Part shown: in pieces, positions 9,521-18,924 of the stretch
Layout: each line of letters begins with the position of its first letter
Position numbering within the stretch: the stretch's first letter is position 1
Origin: Anaerolineales bacterium
GTDB taxonomy: Bacteria; Chloroflexota; Anaerolineae; Anaerolineales; Villigracilaceae
Reading direction: 5' to 3'
DNA length: 54,872 nt
Assembly: GCA_016934715.1 (NCBI GenBank)
Contig: JAFGSI010000085.1
Location: 1-54,872, forward strand
The notes under the pieces: model-generated
The model's input: only the letters and a program-made list of their open reading frames with translations
Told to the model about the DNA's origin: nothing
Databases searched by the model: none
Translations under genes and position numbers: made by a program

Positions 9521-10132
9521 TTATCCAGACGCTCCAGGACGCCTTTTGTTCCACTTCAGGAAGGGGATCAGCATTGGAGTGACAGTGGAATAATCGGTGT
9601 ACGCCTGGCCGAACTCTCCGAGCAGCTTGCGTTCCTCAAGATAGGCCCCAACGACGATGTAAATTGTCAGCGCAACGTTGACCGCCAGGACGTTGGCCGT
9701 CATGATCGGCATCAGCCAGATGAAGGCCAGGCCAGCGGTATAGAGCGGGTGACGTACGTGGCGGTACAAGCCGGTGACGATCAACTCCCCGCCACGCACC
9801 GAAAGCGAGCCCGCCACCTGCCGCAGGCCGAGGAACTCCCAGGGGTCGGACTGCAGGAAGCCGGCCACCATCGCCGCGACCGCCAGCAACATCCCGAAGG
9901 CCATCAGCCCTGACCAGGGCAGCGGGACGAGGTACAGCTGCCGGTCGGGGGTCAGGGCGGTCAGGGCCAGGACCGGCAGGAAACTGAACCCGGCAAAAAG
10001 GTTGTAGGCCAGACGGTAGAAGCGCATAAAGCCAGCGCCCAGCCGTCGACGGAAGAAGTCCTTGGCCGGCAGGGAGGCCAGCAGGGAATGGAGAAAGCCC
10101 CATCCCAGTACCGTGAGAAGGATCCAGAACAT
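9521..10132 (-). CDS. Membrane methyltransferase-like protein, ICMT/PEMT (NnrU-like) family
   Basis: 203 residues with about five transmembrane helices. The C-terminal half has GLYRHVRHPLYTAGL and a downstream EERKLLGEFGQAYTDY, the conserved core by which isoprenylcysteine carboxyl methyltransferase and phospholipid methyltransferase families bind S-adenosylmethionine. The substrate cannot be told from sequence. An AGGA precedes the ATG by 5 bases. It lies upstream of the VanW gene on the same strand with a 56-base gap. Confidence 0.8.
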   Translation of the reverse strand: MFWILLTVLGWGFLHSLLASLPAKDFFRRRLGAGFMRFYRLAYNLFAGFSFLPVLALTALTPDRQLYLVPLPWSGLMAFGMLLAVAAMVAGFLQSDPWEFLGLRQVAGSLSVRGGELIVTGLYRHVRHPLYTAGLAFIWLMPIMTANVLAVNVALTIYIVVGAYLEERKLLGEFGQAYTDYSTVTPMLIPFLKWNKRRPGASG

Positions 10133-10176
10133 GGTTTTCCTGAATGGTTCCGACGGGATCTATGCGCTCCCCAGCC

Positions 10177-12699
10177 TTAACCTCTGTAGGCCGGCACCTC
10201 GATCGTCTTCGCGCCAGCTTCGGCCAGGTAGTAGGGCATCCAGGCCAAGCCAAAACGGTCAAGGAAGATGTCGGCCTTTTTGGGCGTGACCGAGACCTCA
10301 GTGATGTCATTGACCACATCACCCCACCTGTCGCCGAGCTCGTCCAGGGCCCGCTGGCGGGCCTGCTCCAGGTCGCCCAACTGCTGGTCATACTGCTCAA
10401 GAGCCTCGACGGATTCCTCGACATCGGCTTTGGCCTGCTCGGTCATCCGGCGCTTGGTCAGCGAGGTGGACAGGCGCCTGGAACGCCGACCGCCGCCGAA
10501 GACACCCAGGACATTCTCGGCATGGGTGGCGATCTCCTCGCCCTTGCGCTGGCTGAGTTCGGACTCATCCATCTTCAACTCGCGCTCTTCGCGGGCGATG
10601 CGGTTTTCAATGGTCTGGATCTGTTTATCAAACGAGGCGGTGACCCTGGCCATCTCGGCATCGCGTGCCTGGCGAGCCGCATCGGAGCAGGCCTTCATGA
10701 ACTCAGCCTGCGAGACATCGGGGGTGGCGTACAGGCCAAGAGCCTCGTTAACCCGCACGGTGATCTTGCTGGTCCGGTAGATCCAATCGCGATAATCTTT
10801 CTCCAGGGCGGCCATCAGCCGCGCTTCTGTGAAAGGAGCGTCCAGGCCCGCAAAACGCGCCTCGGGAGCCGGACCGGGGTCCATCTCAGCGGGCAGCGGC
10901 AGGGAGCTGTCAACCTCGTCCCAGCGTACGACGCCGCGCCGGTCGGGGTCCACCACCAGCGCCGATCTGATCGCCTCGCTGTCGAGGCCATATTTGCGAT
11001 CCTGGAAGCGCACCTGGGCAGCCGCCAGGATCGCCGGGCGGTAAAGCACCCCGCCCAGCTGCAGTCCTTCGACCGGTTCACCCGCCGCAGCCAGGGCCCT
11101 GGTGAAGGACAGGTTCATCGGCAGGAAGAACTCCTCCATGCCAGCCGGGACGGGAGGACGGGTGAGGGAGAAGAGGCGATCGGCAGGGGGGGGCGAGGCA
11201 GGGGTCCCCGTTGAAGCGGGCCTGGCGATTGGTGTGAATCCTTCCGGCGCTTCACTCGCGCCAGCCCCAGCGCCAGGCGGTTCCGCCAGGAACGCCTGGA
11301 GGGTATCCGCCCCGACCAGTTTATTGAGGGCCGGGATCTGGGCCCGGGTCAGCGGGCCGGCCAGGAAGTTCATCGCCCAGCGGGTCTGGAAGACTGTCGG
11401 CTGCTTCGCATGAACATTGTGCATCAGGAACATGCGTTTGCCGAGCGCGGAGATCAACTTATCATAACTGCTCCGGTCCAGGCCACTCGGCACCGCACCC
11501 TGCAGGCCATCCAGAAGGCGCTGCTTGTCCTGCTCGGTTTGCAGCTTGCCGATGAACCACGTCCCGGCATTGGACAGGCCCTTGTAGTCCACATCGACCG
11601 GGTTCTGGGTGGCCAGGATCAGCCCCAGGCCAAAGGCGCGCGCCTGTTTAAGCATGCGCAGCAGCGGCTGCTTGGAAGACGGATTCCGCAACGGTGGCAT
11701 GTATCCGTATATCTCATCCATGTACAGCAGCGCCCGCAGGTTGGTCGCCCCGGTCTGGGTGCGCATCCAGGTCTCGACCGCCGAGAGCAGCAAGGTGACG
11801 AAGAACATGCGGTCCGGATCCGACAGGTGTGACAGAGTGAAGACCGAGTGACGCGGCCGCCCATCGGGAGTCCACAGCAGGGCGCCAATCTCGAGCGGCT
11901 GGCCAACCTTCCAGAGTTCGAAGGATGGAGAGGCCAGGATGTTGTTCAACTGCAGGGCCAGCGCCATGCGCTGCTTGGCCGGGAAGAAGGTGTCCACCGG
12001 GAAGGCGCCCAGCTTTTCGAAGGGCGGGTTCTGGATCTGCAGGATCAGCTCGGTCAGGTCGAGCGAGCGGTTCTGGCTCCAGGCGAACTGGAAGATGTTG
12101 GCCAGTAGAATATGCTCGCGCGATTGGATCGGGTCGACGTCATTCAAACCGGCCAGGCCGAGCAGGGCCGTCACCGTACTGGCAATCCGCTCGGTCAGGA
12201 CCTCGCGGTTCCCGGCCCAGTCCAGGCCGGGGGCAGCCAGCGAGGTCAGCACGCTGACCGGTATGCCGGCGTCTGAGCCGGGAGTATAAACGCCAAACTG
12301 GACAGCATTCTTGAGCGCCATCAGGCGCTGGCGGTCGATGCCCCATTCGCCGAGGCCCTGCTTCCAGGCCCCGGCGGTATCAACGGCCACCTGTTCGAGC
12401 GATTTGCCCGCCCGGCGTGCCATCTCAGGGTCCAGCCAGGGTTGGAAATCCTGGGGAGCCAGGTCGGGGAAGTGCAGCAGCAGGTTGGTCAGGTCGCCCT
12501 TGGGGTCGATCAGCAAGGCCGGGACGCCCTGGAGAGCGGCCTCCTCCAGAATGGCGATGCACAGGCCGGTCTTTCCCGAACCGGTCATCCCGGTGACCAC
12601 GGCGTGGGTGGTCAGGTCGGCAGGATCGTAGAGCAGGGGTCTGTCAAGGGGTTGACCTTGTGCGTCGTACTGACGGCCAAGATAGAATTTATCGGTCAT
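10177..12699 (-). CDS. HerA/VirB4-like P-loop ATPase (DUF87-type)
   Basis: 840 residues. Walker A GMTGSGKT is at residues 37-44, in the context LLYDPADLTTHAVVTGMTGS typical of HerA-like ATPases; the Walker B segment LLYMDEIYGYMP is near 325, followed by ARAFGLGLILATQNPVDVDYK, the sensor region. The C-terminal third is not ATPase: it is rich in Arg/Glu with a predicted coiled coil (about 690-800, ENRIAREERELKMDESEL). HerA-like proteins are hexameric DNA translocases or couplers; no NurA nuclease gene is adjacent, so the partner is unknown. AGGAG lies 7 bases before the ATG. Confidence 0.88.
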   Translation of the reverse strand: MTDKFYLGRQYDAQGQPLDRPLLYDPADLTTHAVVTGMTGSGKTGLCIAILEEAALQGVPALLIDPKGDLTNLLLHFPDLAPQDFQPWLDPEMARRAGKSLEQVAVDTAGAWKQGLGEWGIDRQRLMALKNAVQFGVYTPGSDAGIPVSVLTSLAAPGLDWAGNREVLTERIASTVTALLGLAGLNDVDPIQSREHILLANIFQFAWSQNRSLDLTELILQIQNPPFEKLGAFPVDTFFPAKQRMALALQLNNILASPSFELWKVGQPLEIGALLWTPDGRPRHSVFTLSHLSDPDRMFFVTLLLSAVETWMRTQTGATNLRALLYMDEIYGYMPPLRNPSSKQPLLRMLKQARAFGLGLILATQNPVDVDYKGLSNAGTWFIGKLQTEQDKQRLLDGLQGAVPSGLDRSSYDKLISALGKRMFLMHNVHAKQPTVFQTRWAMNFLAGPLTRAQIPALNKLVGADTLQAFLAEPPGAGAGASEAPEGFTPIARPASTGTPASPPPADRLFSLTRPPVPAGMEEFFLPMNLSFTRALAAAGEPVEGLQLGGVLYRPAILAAAQVRFQDRKYGLDSEAIRSALVVDPDRRGVVRWDEVDSSLPLPAEMDPGPAPEARFAGLDAPFTEARLMAALEKDYRDWIYRTSKITVRVNEALGLYATPDVSQAEFMKACSDAARQARDAEMARVTASFDKQIQTIENRIAREERELKMDESELSQRKGEEIATHAENVLGVFGGGRRSRRLSTSLTKRRMTEQAKADVEESVEALEQYDQQLGDLEQARQRALDELGDRWGDVVNDITEVSVTPKKADIFLDRFGLAWMPYYLAEAGAKTIEVPAYRG

Positions 12700-12761
12700 T
12701 GGGAGTCTCCTGCAGATTCTCTACGCGTAACTTTACCCCGACTCGAGTAAAAACGCAACAC

Positions 12762-13871
12762 TTAGGGTTGGGCTTGACCATAGACACGCCAGAACTCGCT
12801 CAGAAATTGAGCAGCGACATCGGCATTGAAAATAACCACCACATTCTCGTCGTTGCGCTCCTCGGCGCTGCGGGAGAAATTGTAAGACCCGGTGATGACG
12901 ATCCGCTCGTCAATGATGATGACCTTGTGGTGCATCAGACCGGGGTTGCCGTCCAGGCGCACGTCGACCAGGGCCTGGCGCAGCAGCTCGTATTCGGTAC
13001 CCTCATTGGTTGCCGCCTGCTCTTCCTCCATCACGCCAGCCACAGGGATGAACAGGGACCGTTCGCGCAGTGCTGCGCCGATCTCATCCGAGGTGAACGA
13101 AAAGGCCAGGAAATAGACACTCGCTTCGGCCGATCCGATCAGCTCAACGATCCGGGTGGCGACACCGTCGTCAGGGGAGAAATAGACCTCCACGTCTGTT
13201 CCAGCGACCTGCACCACGGGATAGGGTGTATCGGCCAGGGAAAAATCCCCAAAGCGATCCTCGACGAACATCTCTTCAAATTCGACCGTGTAATCCCATG
13301 CCACCTCGGACGAGAGAATGTGGACCAGGTTGTTGTGATCGCGGTATGTCCCGCCGACCGACAGGTTCAGCGAGCCTGTCCAGACCTGGCTGCGGTCGAT
13401 GACCACGAACTTGTGATGCATCAACCCCTCCCGCCGGTCGCCCACCACCGGGATACCGGAAGCGATCAGGTCCTGGATCTCAGCATTGTCCAGGTTATCG
13501 CTCTCGGTAACCACCCGCACCACCACCCCACGACGGTGGGCCCGCAGCAGAGCATCGCGCACGCTCCACAGGGTCAGGTTGTAGACGGCCACATCGACCG
13601 AGAGCCGCGCCGAGTCGATCGCCGCAGCCAGGACCTCGTCCGGGCCGCCCTCGTAGAACTGCGCCCCTGGCGCCCGGGGGTCTGTGAAGTAGACCGCGAT
13701 CCGATCCGTAACCGGTTGAGGGCTGGGAGTCAAGCCGTCAACTTCCAATTCGAGTTCAGGCGGCGCAATAAGCGGCCGGGGGGTCGGGCTGGAGAAGGGG
13801 GTGCAGGCAGATAGGAGAAAAACAAGAAACAGAAAGAGCAATGAATGTCTATGCGCAGTCTGGTTGTTCAC
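12762..13871 (-). CDS. Phospholipase D-like lipoprotein with two HKD motifs
   Basis: 369 residues from a GTG at 13871 with AGGAGG 7 bases upstream. The lipobox LLSAC puts the lipid-modified cysteine at residue 23. Two PLD half-sites are present: LMHHKFVVIDRSQVWTGSLN near 152 and LMHHKVIIIDERIVITGSYN near 310, each with the downstream Asn-rich strand, so both catalytic histidines are intact. Such proteins act as phosphodiesterases or nucleases; export as a lipoprotein argues for an extracellular substrate, such as DNA or phospholipid. It is 62 bases downstream of the HerA-like stop-to-start boundary on the same strand but has its own promoter. Confidence 0.9.
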   Translation of the reverse strand: MNNQTAHRHSLLFLFLVFLLSACTPFSSPTPRPLIAPPELELEVDGLTPSPQPVTDRIAVYFTDPRAPGAQFYEGGPDEVLAAAIDSARLSVDVAVYNLTLWSVRDALLRAHRRGVVVRVVTESDNLDNAEIQDLIASGIPVVGDRREGLMHHKFVVIDRSQVWTGSLNLSVGGTYRDHNNLVHILSSEVAWDYTVEFEEMFVEDRFGDFSLADTPYPVVQVAGTDVEVYFSPDDGVATRIVELIGSAEASVYFLAFSFTSDEIGAALRERSLFIPVAGVMEEEQAATNEGTEYELLRQALVDVRLDGNPGLMHHKVIIIDERIVITGSYNFSRSAEERNDENVVVIFNADVAAQFLSEFWRVYGQAQP

Positions 13872-13899
13872 GGTCGAACCTCCTGGGCAGGTTTCCGAA

Positions 13900-13908
13900 A
13901 TTATAGCA
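13900..13908 (-). promoter_or_regulatory. Extended -10 promoter of the PLD lipoprotein
   Basis: On the minus strand TGCTATAAT reads from 13908 to 13900, an extended -10 element about 29 bases upstream of the GTG start, leaving room for the AGGAGG. No good -35 is seen, which is usual for extended -10 promoters. Confidence 0.65.
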
Positions 13909-13943
13909 CATCAGTTCGGATCTTCCGTCGTAACCATCTGTTG

Positions 13944-13949
13944 TATAAT
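13944..13949 (+). promoter_or_regulatory. -10 box upstream of the 275-residue membrane protein
   Basis: TATAAT on the plus strand, 32 bases before the ATG at 13982; the -35 is poor. It is back to back with the PLD promoter. Confidence 0.5.
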
Positions 13950-13981
13950 CAACCCCAGACCCCCACCTTCGGGACACGCAG

Positions 13982-14809
13982 ATGTTCCAGCAAAGCCAGA
14001 ACCTGCAAATCGTCGCCCAATCAAAACGCCATGTTGGCGGCCTGCTGGGAATGATCCTCGTATTCGTCCTGTGGGGATTCGGATTCGAAGCCCTGCAGAC
14101 GGCCGGGATCTGGGAAAGGGCACGCATCTGGTCAACATACATCATCCTGCTCCTCGAATTCCAGGCACTGCGGACATCCCTCCAGCTCGCCCGCCTGGGC
14201 CGCCGTCCCAGCCCGCTGCTGATGTGGACCGGCTTCCTGGTGATCGTCGGTGGGATCTGGTTTGATGTCCTGGCGACGATCGCCGTCTCGCCGGGACTGG
14301 AGATGGAAGCCAACCCGATCATCGCAACCTTTCGGGACGCCCGCTACCCAGACTGGCTACTCTATTTCATTGGCGCAGCGGCCCAGGTCATGCTGACGCT
14401 GCTCTCCTGCGTCCTGTGGGCTGCTTTTCTACGTCACGCGCCGGTCTACCTTAACCTGCTCTGGGCCCTGGATCCCCACAACCTGTTCCAGTTCGTTCTC
14501 ACCAGCCTGGGACTGAACCCGCACCGGCCCTTTGTCAAACAGCGGCCCGACCTGTTTCCTCGCACCTACCGCATCTTCTGGCCCATCGTCCTGGTGTTGA
14601 TCGCACCCTTCAACCGCCTGCTGCTCGGCCTGAGCTGGATGATCATACGCAAAGGCCTGGCCGGGGAAGCGCTCACCGCTCTGGAAACCGGCATCCGCGA
14701 CTTCACCTCTACGGTTTTCATGGATTGGATGCAGCTGATACTGGTCGGCGCCGCCTTCCTGCTCTGGTTGCTCATCGCTTATGCAAGCGGCCGGCATTGG
14801 CAGGGTTAG
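13982..14809 (+). CDS. Multi-pass membrane protein, unknown function
   Basis: 275 residues with about six hydrophobic segments (near 22-38, 82-100, 118-145, 150-162, 200-220 and 250-270). No motif that I recognise; the charged loop VKQRPDLFPRTYRIFW is cytoplasmic or external depending on topology. The start lacks a clear Shine-Dalgarno sequence. It lies divergent to the PLD lipoprotein and 161 bases before murJ; this gap shows only a weak inverted repeat (CGGGAG/CTCCCG near 14928-14948) and the murJ -10 box. Confidence 0.75.
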   Translation: MFQQSQNLQIVAQSKRHVGGLLGMILVFVLWGFGFEALQTAGIWERARIWSTYIILLLEFQALRTSLQLARLGRRPSPLLMWTGFLVIVGGIWFDVLATIAVSPGLEMEANPIIATFRDARYPDWLLYFIGAAAQVMLTLLSCVLWAAFLRHAPVYLNLLWALDPHNLFQFVLTSLGLNPHRPFVKQRPDLFPRTYRIFWPIVLVLIAPFNRLLLGLSWMIIRKGLAGEALTALETGIRDFTSTVFMDWMQLILVGAAFLLWLLIAYASGRHWQG

Positions 14810-14956
14810 CAGCCCAGCCTCGGCAGCCTGACCCGGCCAAGATCCTGCCCTGGAGTGCGTGGCTCCAACAGAGTATCCAACGCTGCTTTCCGGGACAGGA
14901 TGCCTCAAAGCCAAATGTTCCTCTAGCGGGAGCGAGAGGAGCCTCCCGTTCTAATG

Positions 14957-14962
14957 TATAAT
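14957..14962 (+). promoter_or_regulatory. -10 box of murJ, consistent with a leaderless start
   Basis: TATAAT ends 8 bases before the GTG start at 14971, so transcription would begin at or within a base or two of the start codon. No -35 of quality is seen. Confidence 0.55.
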
Positions 14963-14970
14963 CCTTCCCC

Positions 14971-16545
14971 GTGAGCGACTCCCCCTCCTCCGCCAACCGC
15001 CAGATCGCCCGCGCCACCGGGACGGTGATGCTGGCCCTGCTCGTCAGCCAGCTGGCCAGCCTGGCCTATTCGATCCTGGCGGCCAGTGCTTTCGACGCCA
15101 CCACTGAACTGGACCCCTTCCTGGCTGCCAACCGTCCGGCTGAGACGCTCTTCGTGCTGATCGCCGGGGGCGCCCTCGGCTCGGCCTTCATCCCGACATT
15201 CACCGCCCTGCTGGTCAAGGGCGACCGCAGGTCCGCCTGGCGGCTGGCCTCGGCAATCGGCAACCTGCTGATCCTGATCAGCAGTGCCCTGGCCGCACTG
15301 GCGGCCATCTTCGCCCCGCAGGTTGTGCGGGTTGCCCTGGCCCCGGCCTTCGCCGCCGACCCGGTCAAGTTCGCCCTGACCGTCGACCTGCTGCGCATCC
15401 AGATGATCTCGGCGGTCCTGTTCGGCCTGGGCGGGCTGCTGGTCGGGATCCTCAACTCGCACCAGGTCTTCCTCTTCTCGGCCCTGGCTCCGGCCCTGTA
15501 TCGTCTGGGATTGATCTTCGGCATCCTGGTCCTGGCGCCCTCGATGGGAATTTACGGCCTGGCCTGGGGGGTGGTCATCGGAGCAGCCCTGTACCTGCTG
15601 ATCCAGGTCCCGGCGCTGCTCCGGCAGAAAGGCAGCTACAGCCCGACGCTCGGGATCGGCGATCCGGCCGTCGGCGAGGTCTTCCGCCTGATGGGACCGC
15701 GCCTGCTGGGGGTGGCCGTGGTCCAGTTGAACTTCTGGGTCAACACCTGGCTTGGCTCGCGCTGGGAGGGTGCCGTGACCGGTCTCTCGATCGGTTACAC
15801 CATGTTCCTGATGGCCCAGGCGGTCATCGCCCAGTCGGCGGCCACAGCTGCCATGCCGACCTTCGCTGCCCAGTATGCCATGGGGAAATTGGACGAGATC
15901 CGCTCGGGGCTTGCTGCCACGCTGCGCAGCGTGCTGCTGCTGGCCGTGCCGGCAAGCCTGGGGCTGATCCTGCTGCGCAGGCCGATCGTCACCCTCATAT
16001 ACCAGCGCGGGGCCTTCACTGCCGAAACCGCCGAACTGGTCTCCTGGGCCCTGTTATGGTACGCCGCCGGGCTGATCGGGCATTCGGTCTATGAAATTCT
16101 GGCGCGTACCTTCTACGCCCTGCACGACACCCGGACACCCGTCCTGGTCGGAGTAGCGGCAATGAGCCTCAACGTGGGGCTCAGCTTCGGGTTCTCGGCG
16201 TTGTTCGAGCGGGTTGGCTGGCTGCCGCACGGTGGGTTGGCCCTGGCCAATTCGCTGGCGACTGCCCTCGAGGCACTGACCCTCATCTTACTGATCCGCC
16301 GCCGCCTGAACGGGATCGAGGGTTCCCATGTGACCAGAGGCCTGGGGGCGGCTGCCCTCGGGACCCTGGGCATGGCGGCCGGACTGTGGGCCTGGCTGCA
16401 GGTCCGCGGGTCCGGATCGACCGCTGTCACCACCCTGGGCGGAGTCGCTCTCGGAGGCGCGGTTTATGGCCTGATCCTGGTGCTGCTGCGCGTCCAGGAG
16501 GTCAAAAACCTGTTCCATGCTGCCCGTCGGCGCCTGCACAGATAG
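14971..16545 (+). CDS. murJ: Lipid II flippase MurJ (MviN family)
   Basis: 524 residues from a GTG start, the usual length for MurJ, with about 14 transmembrane segments. The MviN hallmarks are present: an N-terminal QIARATGTVMLALLVSQLAS segment, DPFLAANRPAETLFVLIAGGALGSAFIP in pieces near residue 45-75, and LIYQRGAFTAETAELVSWALL near 345. MurJ flips undecaprenyl-linked lipid II to the outside for peptidoglycan synthesis. The gene ends in a convergent arrangement with the beta-helix lipoprotein, with a shared hairpin between. Confidence 0.92.
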   Translation: MSDSPSSANRQIARATGTVMLALLVSQLASLAYSILAASAFDATTELDPFLAANRPAETLFVLIAGGALGSAFIPTFTALLVKGDRRSAWRLASAIGNLLILISSALAALAAIFAPQVVRVALAPAFAADPVKFALTVDLLRIQMISAVLFGLGGLLVGILNSHQVFLFSALAPALYRLGLIFGILVLAPSMGIYGLAWGVVIGAALYLLIQVPALLRQKGSYSPTLGIGDPAVGEVFRLMGPRLLGVAVVQLNFWVNTWLGSRWEGAVTGLSIGYTMFLMAQAVIAQSAATAAMPTFAAQYAMGKLDEIRSGLAATLRSVLLLAVPASLGLILLRRPIVTLIYQRGAFTAETAELVSWALLWYAAGLIGHSVYEILARTFYALHDTRTPVLVGVAAMSLNVGLSFGFSALFERVGWLPHGGLALANSLATALEALTLILLIRRRLNGIEGSHVTRGLGAAALGTLGMAAGLWAWLQVRGSGSTAVTTLGGVALGGAVYGLILVLLRVQEVKNLFHAARRRLHR

Positions 16546-16550
16546 GCGAG

Positions 16551-16572
16551 CCCCCCCGCAAGAGCGGGGGGG
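16551..16572. terminator. GC hairpin between convergent genes
   Basis: CCCCCCCGC (16551-16559) pairs with GCGGGGGGG (16564-16572) around an AAGA loop, between stops at 16545 (+) and 16583 (-). There is no T run, so termination by this hairpin alone is uncertain. Confidence 0.6.
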
Positions 16573-16582
16573 GGGTGTTCGT

Positions 16583-18613
16583 CTAGGGGTTGTGGCAGCC
16601 ACCATCCAGCCAGCGGCAGCCGTTGCCCTCACACGTCGCGAGGCTGGTGTACAGGTGACAGGCCAGCTGCGGAGCAGGGGTGTCGGTCGGCCCGGGCAGG
16701 ACCGGGGTCGGCGTGGGCGGCGCCGCCTCGAGCACCAGCCAGGCCGGATCCCCTTCCAGGCGGCCGAGATTGGCCCGCACCCAGCACAGCGTTTCCCCAT
16801 GCACTCGAACCTGGAACCAGATCATGTCTTCGTCGCGCCCGACGGCCGGAAGACTCTCTCCGGCTGCGGCTGAGGCCAGCACCGGATAGACCACCCCCGG
16901 GCCACTGCGGCAGTTGAGGCCTTCCCGGGGGGTGAAAACCAGCGTCGAGAAACCTGGGGAGATCGCCGGAGCGGTCGTCTCAGCGCTCGCCACCACGTAG
17001 GCATATTCAAATGCACCGATATCGACCCGCAGCAGCCCGTCCATATCGCCATCGACCGGACGGTCCACGCCGCGCTGATCGATGGGCGGCGCCAGCCACT
17101 CGGTCCCGGCGTCAATCGCCGGGCTGTCTGGACGGAGGGCGTGGGTCAGGGTTGTCCCACCGTTGTTCGCCAGGGGCTCAAGCAGCGGATCCGTGCTCTG
17201 CAGGTTGCCGTATCCGTCGAAGAGACAGGAGGCATCGCTGGACAGGTTGAGACCGCTGGCCACAAAGCCCCATCCACCACAGTTGGTCGTCTGATTGCCC
17301 GCCAGGAGCACGTTGACAAACATGACCGTCCCACCGAGATGATGGATCCCGCTACCGCCATTGGAGTCATGAGAAAACAGGTTCTGAGCGCTGTTGTAGG
17401 CGATCGTCACATTGAAGGCAAACAGGGTGGCATCCGCCCCGCCGTTGCCGATCCCCCCGGCCAGGTCACCCGCAACGTTACCGCTGACAGTGACGTTGGA
17501 CAGGTTCATGGTCGCATCATTGGAGTTCATCACGCCTCCCCCCGAATACTGGACGGTATTATTGTCAACCGTCACACCGCTCAGGGTGGCCTGCCCGCCG
17601 TTGTTGGCGATCCCGCCGCCGAAGGTGGCCGTATTGGAGGATAGCGTGCTCTCGCTCAACGCCAGCTGGCCGGGTTCCAGGTTGGCGATCGCCCCACCGT
17701 CTCCGCTGGCCGTATTGGCATATGCCTCCAGGCCGGTGATCTCGGCTGTCCCCGTGTTGGAGATCGCGCCGCCATCACCATTCTGGGTGGCCTGGTTCCC
17801 CTGGAAGATGCAGGAAGCGATGGTCAGAGTCCCGGCATTGAAGAGGGCGCCTCCTCCAGCCTGGCCGCGGGTCTGGTTGTCAGCGAAGGTGACCGCCGTC
17901 AGCGTGGCAGTACCCTGGTTGTTGAGTCCGCCGCCCCGGTCATGGGCCTGGTTGCCGCTCACCGAAACGCTGGTCATGACCAGGGTGCCCAGGTTGTAAA
18001 TCCCGGCGCCGCCGGAATACGCATCGACGCCAAGGGCCTCGTTCTCTTCGATGGACGAGTCTTCCACCGTCAGGGTGGCACCCTGCTGGACGACCATACC
18101 GCCCCCGGCCTGGCTGGCCCGATTGGCGCGCACCGAGACGCCCCGCAGGGTGACGTCAGCGCTGCCGATCGTCAGCCCACCGCCCGTATTGGCACTGCCA
18201 TTCTGGATCGTCAGGTGAGCCAGGGTCACATCGACCGTGCAGCCCCAGCAGTTGATATTGACCACCGACTGGTTGAGGCCGCTGCCGTCGATGATCACGG
18301 GAGAGGCGGCCAATTCGCCGGTGATCGTCACGCTCCTGGTCACGTAGACCGCCTCGTTGTAGGTCCCTTCGGCCAGGTAGATCGTATCGCCATCCACGGC
18401 CCGGCCGAGAGCTTCGCTGACACTTCGGCAGGGGGCCAGGGGCGTACGGCAATCGTTGTTATCATCCCCCAGGGGAGAGACGAACCACTGGTCCTGCAGC
18501 GGTGTGGCGGTCGTCGAAGGCGGGCTGCAACCGGGCAGGAAAAACAGCAGGCCAATGATAAGCAAGGTCAGGGTGATCCGTCTGACCGAAGATGAACACA
18601 CGACGAAAACCAT
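16583..18613 (-). CDS. Right-handed beta-helix lipoprotein with SH3-like domain
   Basis: 676 residues from ATG 18613, which has GGAGGAGG 5 bases upstream; a longer frame to 18670 is rejected. The lipobox LPGC gives Cys29. DDNNDCRTPLAPCRSVSEAL and DGDTIYLAEGTYNEAV mark the start of a pectate-lyase-like solenoid; about 15 rungs with NxGTLT, GGGI and SGN motifs follow to about residue 480, then DSPAIDAG and GVDRP, the end seen in choice-of-anchor-Q proteins. Then comes a bacterial SH3-like domain (LNCRSGPGVVYPVL, about 570-630), a Thr/Pro linker and a small Cys-rich end (CEGNGCRWLDGGC). Probably surface carbohydrate or wall binding. Confidence 0.87.
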   Translation of the reverse strand: MVFVVCSSSVRRITLTLLIIGLLFFLPGCSPPSTTATPLQDQWFVSPLGDDNNDCRTPLAPCRSVSEALGRAVDGDTIYLAEGTYNEAVYVTRSVTITGELAASPVIIDGSGLNQSVVNINCWGCTVDVTLAHLTIQNGSANTGGGLTIGSADVTLRGVSVRANRASQAGGGMVVQQGATLTVEDSSIEENEALGVDAYSGGAGIYNLGTLVMTSVSVSGNQAHDRGGGLNNQGTATLTAVTFADNQTRGQAGGGALFNAGTLTIASCIFQGNQATQNGDGGAISNTGTAEITGLEAYANTASGDGGAIANLEPGQLALSESTLSSNTATFGGGIANNGGQATLSGVTVDNNTVQYSGGGVMNSNDATMNLSNVTVSGNVAGDLAGGIGNGGADATLFAFNVTIAYNSAQNLFSHDSNGGSGIHHLGGTVMFVNVLLAGNQTTNCGGWGFVASGLNLSSDASCLFDGYGNLQSTDPLLEPLANNGGTTLTHALRPDSPAIDAGTEWLAPPIDQRGVDRPVDGDMDGLLRVDIGAFEYAYVVASAETTAPAISPGFSTLVFTPREGLNCRSGPGVVYPVLASAAAGESLPAVGRDEDMIWFQVRVHGETLCWVRANLGRLEGDPAWLVLEAAPPTPTPVLPGPTDTPAPQLACHLYTSLATCEGNGCRWLDGGCHNP

Positions 18614-18924
18614 GGGGCCTCCTCCCAGGCAAACCGCATTTCTGCTGGATCGGCACAGGACCATTTGCAAAGCACTGCTTAACTATCCGAACCGAGATCG
18701 CTGCCACCACCTGCTTTGACGGCAACTTCCGTTCCACTCTTTCTGCAAGAAGGAGCTGACCTGGATCGGGGGCCGCGTTCCCGGGGAGCCCCTGTCTGCC
18801 CCCAACCGGAAAACCGGCTCGCCCTTCGAGGATTTCACAAACCTACTATAACACACCCCCAAAACCAGGATATCCCCCAAAAGAAACGACCCGCATCCGC
18901 CGGGCCGCGGGTCGTTTTAGAAAA
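18614..18924. other. Gene-free interval with terminator
   Basis: About 311 bases between the beta-helix gene start and the end of the PAP2-like gene. It contains the terminator at 18883-18916 and, by position, the beta-helix gene's promoter, for which no clear hexamers were seen. No ORF with coding character was found. Confidence 0.6.
18883..18916 (-). terminator. Intrinsic terminator of the xseA-xseB-PAP2 operon
   Basis: AAACGACCCGC (18883-18893) pairs with GCGGGTCGTTT (18906-18916), 11 base pairs. Read on the minus strand the hairpin is followed by TTTCTTTT. It lies 9 bases after the PAP2-like stop. Confidence 0.85.
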